Assembly (NCBI RefSeq): GCF_009184895.1 | Contig: NZ_WESE01000005.1 | Span: forward strand, 218,519-282,518 | DNA from: Nostocoides sp. F2B08 | Lineage (GTDB): Bacteria > Actinomycetota > Actinomycetes > Actinomycetales > Dermatophilaceae | Direction: 5' to 3' | Length of the DNA: 64,000 nt | In this document: one piece after another, positions 34,625 to 42,879 of the stretch | Position numbering within the stretch: position 1 is the first letter of the stretch | Layout: the number at the start of each line of letters is the position of its first letter | Position numbers and translations under genes: made by a program | Notes under the pieces: model-generated | The model's input: only the letters and a program-made list of their open reading frames with translations | The model's database searches: none | What the model was told of the DNA's origin: nothing

Positions 34625-37008
34625 GAGGCGTCCTTTCGGGCGTGCGCGCGGCGCAGGGCCCAGAGCTCGGGCGGGCTGATCGGCATCGAGGTGATGGGGA
34701 AGCCCTCCGCGTCCTCGATCGCGGAGGCGATGACCGCGGTCACCGGGATGGTGCCGGCCTCGCCGGCGCCCTTGATCCCCAACGGGTTGAGCGGGCTCGG
34801 GGTCTCGAGGTGGTCGGTCTCGATGAACGGGACCTCCGAGGCGTAGGGCATGAGGAAGTCCATGAACGAGGCGTTGAGGAGCTGCCCGGACTCGTCGTAG
34901 ACCATTCGCTCGTACAGGGCTCCACCGACTCCCTGGGCGACGCCCCCGTGCACCTGGCCCTCGACGATGAGCGGGTTGATCATGTTGCCGCAGTCGTGGA
35001 CGACGCAGTAGCGCAGGATCCGGATCTCGGCGGTGACCGGGTCGGTCTCGACGATCGCCGCGTGCATGCCGTTCGCGAAGGTCGCCTGGGTGGGGGAGTA
35101 GAAGTCCTGGCCCTCGAGGCCGGGCTCGTCGTCGTCACCGATCGGCGGCTTCTCGACATCGAAGGTCCCGGCGAACTGGGTGGCCTTCTTGGCCGCCTCG
35201 TCGAAGGCGTAGCGGAGCGGGTTCGACATGACGGCGATGGTGCCCAGGTCGATGGAGCTGCCCGGGGCGCCCTTGACGGAGATGACGCCGTCCTCGATCT
35301 CGAGGTCCTCGGGCGAGACCTCGAGGGCGTCGGCGGCGATCCGCAGCGCCTTGGCGCGCACGACCTTGGCGGCGAGCGCGACGGCGTTTCCGCTCATGAC
35401 CGCAGCCCGCGAGGCGAAGGTGCCCACCGCATACGCCATCCGACGGGTGTCGCCGGTGGTGACGTGGACGTTCTCGATCGGCACACCGAGCTCGTCGGCG
35501 ACGATCTGGGCCAGCGAGGTCTGGTGGCCCTGGCCCTGGGTGGTCAGCCCGGTGGCGACGTTGACCCGCCCGTTCGTCTCGATCTGGATGTGCCCGCCCT
35601 CGTAGGGACCGACCCCGGTGCCCTCGACGTAGCAGCCGATGCCGAGCCCGACCTTGCGGCCCTCGGCCTCCGCCTGGGCGCGGTAGTCGGCGAAGTCGTC
35701 CCAGCCCACGAGCTCCTTGAGCTTGGCCAAGGACGCGGGGAAGTCGCCGGAGTCGTATTTGAGCGGGCGCCCGTCCTGGAACATCAGGCCGTGGTCGTAG
35801 GGCATCTCGTCGGGTTGGATGAAGTTGCGCGAGCGCACCTCGGCCCGGTCGATCCCGAGATGGGCCGCGATCGCGTCCATCGTCCGCTCCATGGCGAAGC
35901 AGCCCTGCGGGCGTCCCGCGCCGCGGTACGGCGTGACGAGCACCGTGTTGGTGTAGAGCGAGAAGAACTCGACGCGATAGGAGCCGGGCTTGTAGGGACC
36001 GAGCAGCTGGGTGGCGGTGATGATCGGCACGATGATGCCGTAGGGCGTGTAGGCGCCGTTGTCGTGCCAGAAGCGCACATCGAGCGCCAGCATGCGGCCC
36101 TCGTCGTCGAACCCGACGGTGACCTCTTGGAGCTGGCCGCGCTCGTGCGCCGAGGAGATGAAGTGCTCGCGGCGGTCCTCGGTCCACTTGACGTCGTGGT
36201 CGAGGTTGCGCGAGGCCCAGGGGACGAGGACCTCTTCAGGCCACGGGTGCATGATCTTGACCCCGAAGCCGCCGCCGACGTCCGGCGCGATGCACTCGAC
36301 CTTCGCCAGCGGCAGGTCGAGCTTGGCGGCCACGCAGGCGCGCACGCCGGTCGAGGTCTGCGTCGAGGAGTAGACGCGCAGGGACTCGTCGTCGGAGTTC
36401 CACCGGGCGTAGACGCCCTTGCCCTCCATGGGCATGCACGCGCTGCGCTCGATGTCGAGCTCGAGAGTGAGGGTATGCGGTGCTCCAGCCATCGCGGACG
36501 TCACGTCGCCGACCTCCTGGACGAGGTGGGCCGAGACGTTGCCCGGCGCGTCCTCGTGGACGAGGTGCGCCGCCTCGCGGGCGTTCTCGATCCCGACGAC
36601 CGGGGGGAGCTGCTCGTAGCGGACCACGATCCGGTCGACGGCGTCCTCGGCGACGTAGCGGTTGGTGGCCACGACCATGACGACGGCCTCGCCGACGTGG
36701 TTGACCTCGCCCTTCGCGAGGGGGTACCCGGTGCGGGCTGCGGTCAGGGCGGGGTGGGGGATGAGGACCGGGAGCGGCTCGCCGACGGCCCCGGGCAGGT
36801 CCTCGTGTGTGTAGATCGCGATGACGCCGTCGACGTCGACGGCGGCATCGGTGTCGATCTCGAGGATCCGCGCGTGGGCGTAGGGGCTGCGGACGAACGC
36901 GGCCTCGTAGGCGGTGTGACCGAGGTCGTCGAGGTAGCGGCCGCCACCGGTGAGCAGGCGGGGGTCCTCGCGTCGCTGGACCGGTGCGCCGAACTGCCTG
37001 GTCGTCAT
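34621..37008 (-). CDS. Molybdenum hydroxylase large subunit (xanthine dehydrogenase family)
   Basis: The 795-residue molybdopterin-binding subunit. It begins MTTRQFGAPVQRREDPRLLTGGGRY, typical of CoxL/XdhB-like proteins. The Mo-site loop reads TPYRGAGRPQG, not the AYxCSFR of form I CO dehydrogenase, so CO oxidation is unlikely. VGGGFGVKI, TQGQGHQTSLAQI and the catalytic Glu in KGAGEAGTIP are present. The ATG at 37008 overlaps the small-subunit stop. With the NCS2 permease upstream and barbiturase elsewhere, a uracil/thymine dehydrogenase is a good candidate; xanthine or another N-heterocycle is the alternative. Confidence 0.9.
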   Translation of the reverse strand: MTTRQFGAPVQRREDPRLLTGGGRYLDDLGHTAYEAAFVRSPYAHARILEIDTDAAVDVDGVIAIYTHEDLPGAVGEPLPVLIPHPALTAARTGYPLAKGEVNHVGEAVVMVVATNRYVAEDAVDRIVVRYEQLPPVVGIENAREAAHLVHEDAPGNVSAHLVQEVGDVTSAMAGAPHTLTLELDIERSACMPMEGKGVYARWNSDDESLRVYSSTQTSTGVRACVAAKLDLPLAKVECIAPDVGGGFGVKIMHPWPEEVLVPWASRNLDHDVKWTEDRREHFISSAHERGQLQEVTVGFDDEGRMLALDVRFWHDNGAYTPYGIIVPIITATQLLGPYKPGSYRVEFFSLYTNTVLVTPYRGAGRPQGCFAMERTMDAIAAHLGIDRAEVRSRNFIQPDEMPYDHGLMFQDGRPLKYDSGDFPASLAKLKELVGWDDFADYRAQAEAEGRKVGLGIGCYVEGTGVGPYEGGHIQIETNGRVNVATGLTTQGQGHQTSLAQIVADELGVPIENVHVTTGDTRRMAYAVGTFASRAAVMSGNAVALAAKVVRAKALRIAADALEVSPEDLEIEDGVISVKGAPGSSIDLGTIAVMSNPLRYAFDEAAKKATQFAGTFDVEKPPIGDDDEPGLEGQDFYSPTQATFANGMHAAIVETDPVTAEIRILRYCVVHDCGNMINPLIVEGQVHGGVAQGVGGALYERMVYDESGQLLNASFMDFLMPYASEVPFIETDHLETPSPLNPLGIKGAGEAGTIPVTAVIASAIEDAEGFPITSMPISPPELWALRRAHARKDAS

Positions 37009-37583
37009 GCTCGCCCCCCCTCGTCGCGCGTGATCTCCTCGCGCTTGATCTCCGCGGCTCGCAGGACGCTCTTGATGATGTTCTGGTACCCGGTGCACCG
37101 GCAGAGGTTGCCGGAGATGAGCTCGCGGGCCTCGTCCTCGGTGGGGTCGTCGTGATCCTCGAGGTAGGCCGTGATCGTCGTGACGAAGCCGGGGGTGCAG
37201 AAGCCGCACTGGAGGCCGTGGCACTCGGCGAAGGCGCGCTGGACGTGGTTCATCGTCTCCGGCGTGCTGCCCAAGCCCTCGACCGTCGTGATCTCGTGTC
37301 GCTGGGCCTGGACCGCGAACATCAGGCAGGCCCGGGTCGGGCTGCCGTCGACGAGGACGGTGCAGGCGCCGCAGACCCCGTGCTCGCAGCCGACGTGGGT
37401 GCCGGTCAGGCGCAGGTCGTGGCGGAGGAAGTCGGAGAGCAGGCGACGGGCCGGCACCCGTGCTGAGCGGGCCACGCCGTTGACCGTCACGGTGACGTCG
37501 TGCATCTCGTCGGCGAGCAGGTCCGCGGCGGTCACGGCGGAGGTGGTCGTCGAGATCGGGCTCGAGGTCGTCGTGTCAGGCAT
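37005..37583 (-). CDS. Molybdenum hydroxylase [2Fe-2S] small subunit
   Basis: A 192-residue iron-sulfur subunit. After an acidic, Ser/Thr-rich N-terminal extension of about 30 residues comes the plant-type ferredoxin cluster (CEHGVCGAC plus a Cys twelve residues later) and then the second cluster (CGFCTPGF and CRCTGY). These carry electrons from Mo to FAD. The ATG at 37583 overlaps the FAD-subunit stop by 8 bases; the upstream open frame lies within that gene and is not needed. Confidence 0.93.
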   Translation of the reverse strand: MPDTTTSSPISTTTSAVTAADLLADEMHDVTVTVNGVARSARVPARRLLSDFLRHDLRLTGTHVGCEHGVCGACTVLVDGSPTRACLMFAVQAQRHEITTVEGLGSTPETMNHVQRAFAECHGLQCGFCTPGFVTTITAYLEDHDDPTEDEARELISGNLCRCTGYQNIIKSVLRAAEIKREEITRDEGGRA

Positions 37584-38451
37584 GGGTCCCTCCGTGGGTA
37601 GCGCCGGCAGCGGCGGCGAACGCCCGCCGGGCCAGCTCGCCGGCGAGCATCCGTCGGTAGTCGGCGTCGGCATGGATGTCGGACTCGGGGGCGAGCGCGG
37701 CCTGGACCGGCTCGTCGATCACCGACCAGTCGGCCGAGTCGGGGTCCATCCCGCTCAGGATGTCGGTGAGGTCGACGACCCCCGGCACGTCGGTGACGGA
37801 CACGAATGCGGCCCGGGCCGACGCGATCCGCCCGATCTCGTCGAGGGTGAGCACGGCGGCGACGCCGGCCAGGGCGTAGTCACCGTGACGCCGGGCGGAC
37901 TCGAGGAAGGCGGTCCGGGTCCGGGCCGGGAAGCGTCCGAAGCGCACGGCCTCGACGATCTCGTCGTGCTCGAGCGCGGTCTCGAGCGCACCCGCGAAGA
38001 AGTCGGTGCCGGCGATCTCGCGTCGGCCGTTCGGGCCGACGACCTCGACGACGCCGTCGGTGACGACGAGGATGCTCGGCATCTCGCCGGCCGCGTCGGC
38101 GTGCGCGATGGACCCGACCGTCGTGCCCCGGTTGCGGATCGCGGGGTGCGCGACGTTGGACAGGGCCTGACGGAGGAGGGGGAGCGCCGCATACGCCTCG
38201 TCGTCGGCGAGCAGCTGCGCGTGCCGCACGAGCGCACCCACGCGGACGCAGTCGTCGCGGACCTCGATGCGGTCCAGACCGGGGATGCCCGCGAGGTCGA
38301 CGAGGTGGGTCGGGCGGGCGAGCCGCATGGACAGCACAGGGATGAGGCTCTGGCCGCCGGCCAGCACCTTGGCCTCCGGGTGCTCGCGGAGCATCGCCAC
38401 CGCCTCGTCGAGCGAGTCGGGGCTCAAGTATCGGAATGGTCCCGGTTTCAC
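37576..38451 (-). CDS. Molybdenum hydroxylase FAD subunit
   Basis: A 291-residue FAD-binding subunit. KPGPFRYLSPDSLDEAVAML at the N-terminus, then the FAD loops AGGQSLIPVLSMR (near residue 36) and TVGSIAHADAAGEMP (near 110), are as in CoxM. The GTG at 38451 is chosen: it comes after GAGAGGATGG and leads straight into the conserved N-terminus. It is the first gene of the M-S-L-G-amidase unit, whose members all overlap, and lies 156 bases after the permease with a hairpin between. Confidence 0.92.
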   Translation of the reverse strand: MKPGPFRYLSPDSLDEAVAMLREHPEAKVLAGGQSLIPVLSMRLARPTHLVDLAGIPGLDRIEVRDDCVRVGALVRHAQLLADDEAYAALPLLRQALSNVAHPAIRNRGTTVGSIAHADAAGEMPSILVVTDGVVEVVGPNGRREIAGTDFFAGALETALEHDEIVEAVRFGRFPARTRTAFLESARRHGDYALAGVAAVLTLDEIGRIASARAAFVSVTDVPGVVDLTDILSGMDPDSADWSVIDEPVQAALAPESDIHADADYRRMLAGELARRAFAAAAGATHGGTHA

Positions 38452-38529
38452 AACTCGTCCATCCTCTCGTATGCGTGGGCTGGGTGCTCCGGTCGGGCTG
38501 ACCGGGCCGGGCGCGACCCGGGCCAAAGC

Positions 38530-38567
38530 GTGCGCCCCGTCTCCCGGGGCCGGCAGACGGGGCGCAC
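38530..38567 (-). terminator. Hairpin between permease and hydroxylase genes
   Basis: Perfect 13-base arms (GTGCGCCCCGTCT at 38530-38542, its complement at 38555-38567) enclose a 12-base GC-rich loop. It could reduce read-through from the permease into the hydroxylase genes or stabilise the permease message. Confidence 0.6.
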
Positions 38568-38607
38568 GGTGGACTCGGGGTCCGGCGGGTGGCCGCCGGA
38601 CCGCGGG

Positions 38608-40107
38608 TCAGAGCTCGTCGTGGCGACGCTCTCGCCCCGGCTGGCCGGGGTAGCCGTCCTGGTAGAGGTCGTCGATGCCGTCGCTGTCACCGTAGACGGT
38701 CGGACCGACCGCCGACATCGTGCCGCCGACGCGATCGGCGTCCGCGCGCAGCTCGGCCGGGGCCAGGGCGCGGGCGAGGTGGTAGGCGCCGATGGCCACG
38801 ATGGTGCCGAAGGCGATGCCGCTCAGGCTGAACGTGTCGGTGATGTTCATCGACACGTTGCCGGTGCCGATGATGATGCCGGCCGCGATGGGCACGAGGT
38901 TGATCGGGTTGGCGAAGTCGACGCCGTTCTCCTTCCAGATCTTGGCGCCGAGCAGGCCGATCATGCCGTAGAGGACGACCGTGATGCCGCCGAGGACACC
39001 GCCGGGAATGGAGGCGACGAGGGCGCCGAACTTCGGAGAGAGGCCGAACAGCATGGCCACCGCGGCGGCGACGTAGTAGGCCGCGGTGGAGTACACGCGG
39101 GTCGCGGCCATGACGCCGATGTTCTCGGCGTAGGTCGTCGTCGGCGAGCCGCCGACGAAGGACGCGACGGCCGTGCCGACACCGTCGGCGCCGATCGCCC
39201 TGCCCATGTAGGGGTTGAGGTCGTCACCGGTCATCTCGGCGACCGCCTTGACGTGGCCGGCGTTCTCCGCGATGAGGGCGATGACGGCCGGGATGACGAG
39301 GACGATCGCGGCGGCGGAGAAGGTCGGGAAGTGCCATCCGACGACCTCCATGCCGTCCGCTGCGACCGTGGTCTGCTGCGGCAGGCCGAACCAGGAGGCG
39401 TCACCGACGGCCGAGGTGTCCCAACGCAGGTGCTCGGTCGGCTCGGTGGCGCCACCGAGGACGGAGAAGATCGGGCCCGTGGTCTGGTCGAGCACCCATG
39501 ACAGGGCGGTGCCGAAGATCAGGGCGAGGAAGACCGAGATCCGGCTGATGAAGCCGCGGAACGCGACGGCGACGACGATCGTGAAGAGCATGGTCGCGAG
39601 GGCGACCCACTGGTCCTGGGGCCAGTAGATGTTCGCGACGACCGGTGCGAGGTTGAAGCCGATGAGCATGACGACCGCGCCCGTGACGACGGGCGGCAGC
39701 ACCTTGTGGAGCAGGCTCGCACCGACGAAGTGGATGGCCACGCCGACAGCCAGGAGGATCAGACCGGCGACGAAGATGGCGCCGGTCACCTCGGGGGAGT
39801 CCCCGCCGTTGGCGCGGATCGCGGCGACACCGCCGACGAAGGCCGCCGAGGTGCCGAGGTAGCTCGGGACCTTGCCCTGGACGATGAGGAGGAACAGGAC
39901 GGTCGCGATGCCGCTCATCATGATCGCGAGCTGCGGGTTCAGGCCCATGACCAGAGGGAAGACGAACGTGGCACCGAACATCGCCACGACGTGCTGGGCG
40001 CCGAGACCGACGGTCTTCGGCCAGGGGAGTCGCTCGTTCGGGGCGACGACGTCGCCCGAGGCCACCCGCTCGGGGCTGACCTGCTTCCAACCGAGACCGA
40101 GTGCCAT
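38608..40107 (-). CDS. NCS2 uracil/xanthine permease family transporter
   Basis: A 499-residue membrane transporter with the 14-helix pattern of the nucleobase-cation symporter 2 family. LGAQHVVAMFGATFVFPLVMGLNP at the first helix, the central VTSAIEN-type region seen as ALIAENAGHVKAVAEM (the conserved Glu binds the base) and SFVGGSPTTTYAENIGVMA are clear. It resembles UraA/RutG-like uracil carriers. The ATG at 40107 gives the family N-terminus. It heads the strand that continues into the Mo-hydroxylase operon, consistent with import of its substrate. Confidence 0.92.
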   Translation of the reverse strand: MALGLGWKQVSPERVASGDVVAPNERLPWPKTVGLGAQHVVAMFGATFVFPLVMGLNPQLAIMMSGIATVLFLLIVQGKVPSYLGTSAAFVGGVAAIRANGGDSPEVTGAIFVAGLILLAVGVAIHFVGASLLHKVLPPVVTGAVVMLIGFNLAPVVANIYWPQDQWVALATMLFTIVVAVAFRGFISRISVFLALIFGTALSWVLDQTTGPIFSVLGGATEPTEHLRWDTSAVGDASWFGLPQQTTVAADGMEVVGWHFPTFSAAAIVLVIPAVIALIAENAGHVKAVAEMTGDDLNPYMGRAIGADGVGTAVASFVGGSPTTTYAENIGVMAATRVYSTAAYYVAAAVAMLFGLSPKFGALVASIPGGVLGGITVVLYGMIGLLGAKIWKENGVDFANPINLVPIAAGIIIGTGNVSMNITDTFSLSGIAFGTIVAIGAYHLARALAPAELRADADRVGGTMSAVGPTVYGDSDGIDDLYQDGYPGQPGRERRHDEL

Positions 40108-40202
40108 CGGCGGATCCTCTCTAACGGCGAGCCCGCCACAGCGGCGTGGCTCTCTACGGGTTATGGATACAGGGAACCTAGTCGCCGGTGTGGGATCTTC
40201 TA

Positions 40203-40219
40203 CTGGCAATACGTGACAG
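40203..40219 (-). promoter_or_regulatory. Degenerate candidate PucR operator before the permease
   Basis: CTGGCA-ATACG-TGACAG keeps the N5 spacing and 9 of 12 arm positions of TTGGCA-N5-TGCCAA. It lies 96 bases from the permease start. A further CGTTGG half site is at 40234. Confidence 0.4.
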
Positions 40220-40311
40220 CGGAGGGGCGGCCCCGTTGGTGAGAGTTGTCGCAGCGGGTGCTGCGGATTCCGCAGGTGGGGCGCCTGTCGGCGCCCGTTC
40301 ACGGGCACGGG

Positions 40312-40466
40312 GCGCGGTTGGCATGCCGGTGGAGTGGGCCGGCGGTGGGGGTATGCCAGGGGCGTGGAATGTCGCGCGGTTGGCATGCCGGTGGGGTGGG
40401 CCGGCGGTGGGGGTATGTCAGGGGCGTGGCATGTCGCGCGGTTGGCATGCCGGTGGGGTGGGCCGA
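40312..40466 (+). repeat. 62-bp tandem repeat array B
   Basis: Three copies of TTGGCATGCCGGTGG (GGCATGCC at 40320, 40382, 40444) alternate with ATGYCAGGGGCGTGG (40352, 40414). The period is 62. The variable part here is GTGGGCCGGCGGTGGGG in all copies, unlike in array A. It lies between the PucR gene's stop and the permease promoter. Confidence 0.88.
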
Positions 40467-40491
40467 CGTCCCCGGCAGGGCGCGCGCGTGC

Positions 40492-41889
40492 TCAGATGCC
40501 GCGCATCTCGTGGATCTTCAGCGCCAGGGCGAGGGTGAGCCGCAGCTGCGGATCGGAGCCGAACGGGCCGAGCATGCGCTCGAGCTTGGCGATCCGGTAT
40601 CGCAGGGTGTTGTAGTGGAAGAACAGGGCGCGCGCGGTCTCGGCGACGTTCATGTTCGTGTCGATGAGAACCGAGAGCGTGCGGCGCAGGTCGGCGTACT
40701 CGGGCGAGTCGTCCGTCGCGAGCTCGGCGAGCGACTCCTCGACGAAGCGGCGCAGGTCGGTGCTGTCCGGGATGAGGGCGAGCAGCCGGTAGATCCCCAG
40801 GTCGTCGAAGTGCGCGATCGAGGACGTGCCGTTCATCTGGCGGCCCACAGAGACCGCCTTGAGCGCCTCCTCGTATGCGGTGGGCAGCCCCGCGAGCGAG
40901 GTCACCGGACGCGACACCCCGGTGGCGAAGGTGCGCCGCCCGCCGCCGCCGTCGCCGGAGACCACCCGCACCACCTCGCCGACGGTGCGCATGATCGACT
41001 CGGTCGGTTGGTCCGTGGCGACGGGGAAGAGTCCGACGACCTCCTGGCTGAAGCCGGCGACGGGGATGCTCGTGTCGCGCGCGGCGACCGCCTGCACCCA
41101 GGCCCGCACGAACCGTTGCTGCAGAGCCCGCACCTCCTCGGCGGAGCGATGCGACTCGTCGTCGTTCTCGTCGGTCTCGGCGACGACGACGACCATCGGC
41201 CGGTCGATGTTCCAGCCCAGGGAGTCCGCATGCGCGACCGCCTCGGTGTCGCGCCCGGCCCGGCCGGAGAGGGCGTCGCGGAGGAACTCGGCGCGGTACT
41301 TGCTCTCGACCGCGGCGACCGCCTGCTCCTTGGTGATCGCCAGCGCCGCCACGGTCGCCGCTCGCTGCAGCAGGTGGATGTCCTCCTCGTCGAGGGCGCG
41401 GTCCATGCTGAACGCGGCGATCCGGCCCAGGTCGGTCGACCCGGCGAGCACCCGGACCATGGCCCGTCGCACGCGCTCGCCGCCGCCGGTCCGCAGGCCG
41501 ACCGGCTCCGACTCGACGATGAGGCGTCCGGTGCGGTCGAAACAGTCGAGCCGGTGGACGTACTCGAGGGCCTGCGGGTCGCCGCCCTCGGCGAGCAGTC
41601 GTCCGTCGGTCGTCGTGACGATGGCGGCGGCGCGACCCTCGTCGCCGAGGACGGAGACGAGGTCGGTGCACAGCTCGGTGAGCGAGCCGCCGGCCAGGAC
41701 GATCCGGTTGAGGATGCGGTGGGCGTCCTCCTCGCGCTGGATGACGGCCGCCTGACGGTCCAGGAGCGTGAGCACCTCGGGCCCGAGCCCGTCGACCGGG
41801 ACGCCCTCGCTCTCGGCCTGAGCGCGCCATCGCGCGGACACGCGGGGTGCGGTGGTGCCGGTGGCGCTCGAATCGGGCTCAGTGCTCAT
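40492..41889 (-). CDS. PucR/CdaR-family transcriptional regulator
   Basis: A 465-residue regulator. The middle region is a GAF/GGDEF-like sensory part, and the C-terminus ends in the PucR-type helix-turn-helix (LSVLIDTNMNVAETARALFFHYNTLRYRIAKLERML, about residues 405-440), which marks regulators of purine, ureide and sugar-acid catabolism. The ATG at 41889 is preferred; an in-frame ATG at 41961 would start inside the operator-like palindrome. It is divergent from allHFG-like genes with the candidate operator between. It is the obvious candidate for controlling the ureide genes in this window. Confidence 0.92.
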   Translation of the reverse strand: MSTEPDSSATGTTAPRVSARWRAQAESEGVPVDGLGPEVLTLLDRQAAVIQREEDAHRILNRIVLAGGSLTELCTDLVSVLGDEGRAAAIVTTTDGRLLAEGGDPQALEYVHRLDCFDRTGRLIVESEPVGLRTGGGERVRRAMVRVLAGSTDLGRIAAFSMDRALDEEDIHLLQRAATVAALAITKEQAVAAVESKYRAEFLRDALSGRAGRDTEAVAHADSLGWNIDRPMVVVVAETDENDDESHRSAEEVRALQQRFVRAWVQAVAARDTSIPVAGFSQEVVGLFPVATDQPTESIMRTVGEVVRVVSGDGGGGRRTFATGVSRPVTSLAGLPTAYEEALKAVSVGRQMNGTSSIAHFDDLGIYRLLALIPDSTDLRRFVEESLAELATDDSPEYADLRRTLSVLIDTNMNVAETARALFFHYNTLRYRIAKLERMLGPFGSDPQLRLTLALALKIHEMRGI

Positions 41890-41951
41890 GTCACCGTCGA
41901 TGCTCGTGTCACGGTCGATCTGGCAGGTTGTGGCAGAGACGTCGCAGATCG

Positions 41952-41968
41952 TTGGCAACATCTACCAT
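41952..41968. promoter_or_regulatory. Candidate PucR operator between pucR and the allH-like gene
   Basis: TTGGCA-ACATC-TACCAT keeps the left arm exactly and 4 of 6 positions of the right arm. The flanking GATCG is the same as before hyuA. It lies 63 bases from the PucR start and 147 bases from the divergent gene. Confidence 0.5.
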
Positions 41969-42114
41969 CCGCCCACGATAGCCCCCTCGGTAGCGTCGAA
42001 CGGACCGGGTGGCTCGACCACTCGTGTCCGACCACTCGGGGCCCGGGCCGCCCAGCCCACGCGGGGCGTCCCTCGCCGCCACTCATCCGACCGACTCACC
42101 ACGACAGAGGTGTC

Positions 42115-42879
42115 ATGACCGCCAGCGCTCCGATCCGCGGTGCGGTGAGCAGCCTGTCCGCAGCGCTCGTGCACGGCCCGGTCCGCGAGGCGCGGGTCGC
42201 CGCCCGCACGAGGCTGGGCGTGTACCTCCTCCTCGATCGCGACGGCGAGGCCCGCACGACGGACGTGCTGCCCGTCGTCACCTCCGACGCCCTCGCGCTG
42301 CCGATCGCGCTGCGGCTTCCGGTCACCTCGGCGACGGTCCGGTGGCCGGTCGAGCAGGGCGAGACGGTGTCCGTCGGGGGCGGATCCGTCTGCGCATCCG
42401 GCCTGCTCGTCGAGGCGGTCCGCACCGTCCGCCCGGCCCGCGTTCGTCGCGCCTGGCAACCCCGGACCGAGCGGCGCGGCTCGCCGGGGTGCGCAGCGCA
42501 TACCCCGTCCTCGATGACCCGGCTGATCGGTCGGCTCGGCAGCGGTCCCGGTCTGACGCCCGAGGCCGACGACGAGCTCGCGGGGCACCTCCTCGTGCGG
42601 TGGGCCCTCGGCGGGTGCGTCCCCGATCTCGAACCGCACCTGCACCGCACGACGGCCCTGTCCGCCGCACTCCTGCGCGCCGCCGCGCAGGGGTATGCGG
42701 TGCCCGAGGTCGTCGAGTACGTCGACGCCGTCGTCGGCGGCGACCGCGACGGGGCGCTCCGGCTCCGACCGCGCGTCGCGGCGATCGGACACACGTCCGG
42801 CCCGGCGCTGCTGCGGGGGATCCACGCCGCTCTCTACGCTCCACCGTCCCACCCGTCCGTCGAAAGGACCGTCGCGTGA
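42115..42879 (+). CDS. DUF2877 protein, AllH (YlbF)-like
   Basis: A 254-residue DUF2877 protein. The conserved glycine-rich segment GSGPGLTPEADDELAGHLL is near residue 142. In E. coli, YlbF/AllH works with FdrA/AllF and YlbE/AllG as oxamate transcarbamylase, which splits oxalurate with phosphate into oxamate and carbamoyl phosphate. The same three families occur here as adjacent overlapping genes. The stop overlaps the next start (GTGA). It is shorter than the E. coli protein, and the family-level call is firmer than the exact role. Confidence 0.85.
   Translation: MTASAPIRGAVSSLSAALVHGPVREARVAARTRLGVYLLLDRDGEARTTDVLPVVTSDALALPIALRLPVTSATVRWPVEQGETVSVGGGSVCASGLLVEAVRTVRPARVRRAWQPRTERRGSPGCAAHTPSSMTRLIGRLGSGPGLTPEADDELAGHLLVRWALGGCVPDLEPHLHRTTALSAALLRAAAQGYAVPEVVEYVDAVVGGDRDGALRLRPRVAAIGHTSGPALLRGIHAALYAPPSHPSVERTVA

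Noticed and set aside
34621..37583. Aerobic carbon monoxide dehydrogenase (coxMSL)
   Set aside because: Gene order and CoxG are similar, but the active-site loop is PYRGAGR and not the AYxCSFR of true CO dehydrogenase.
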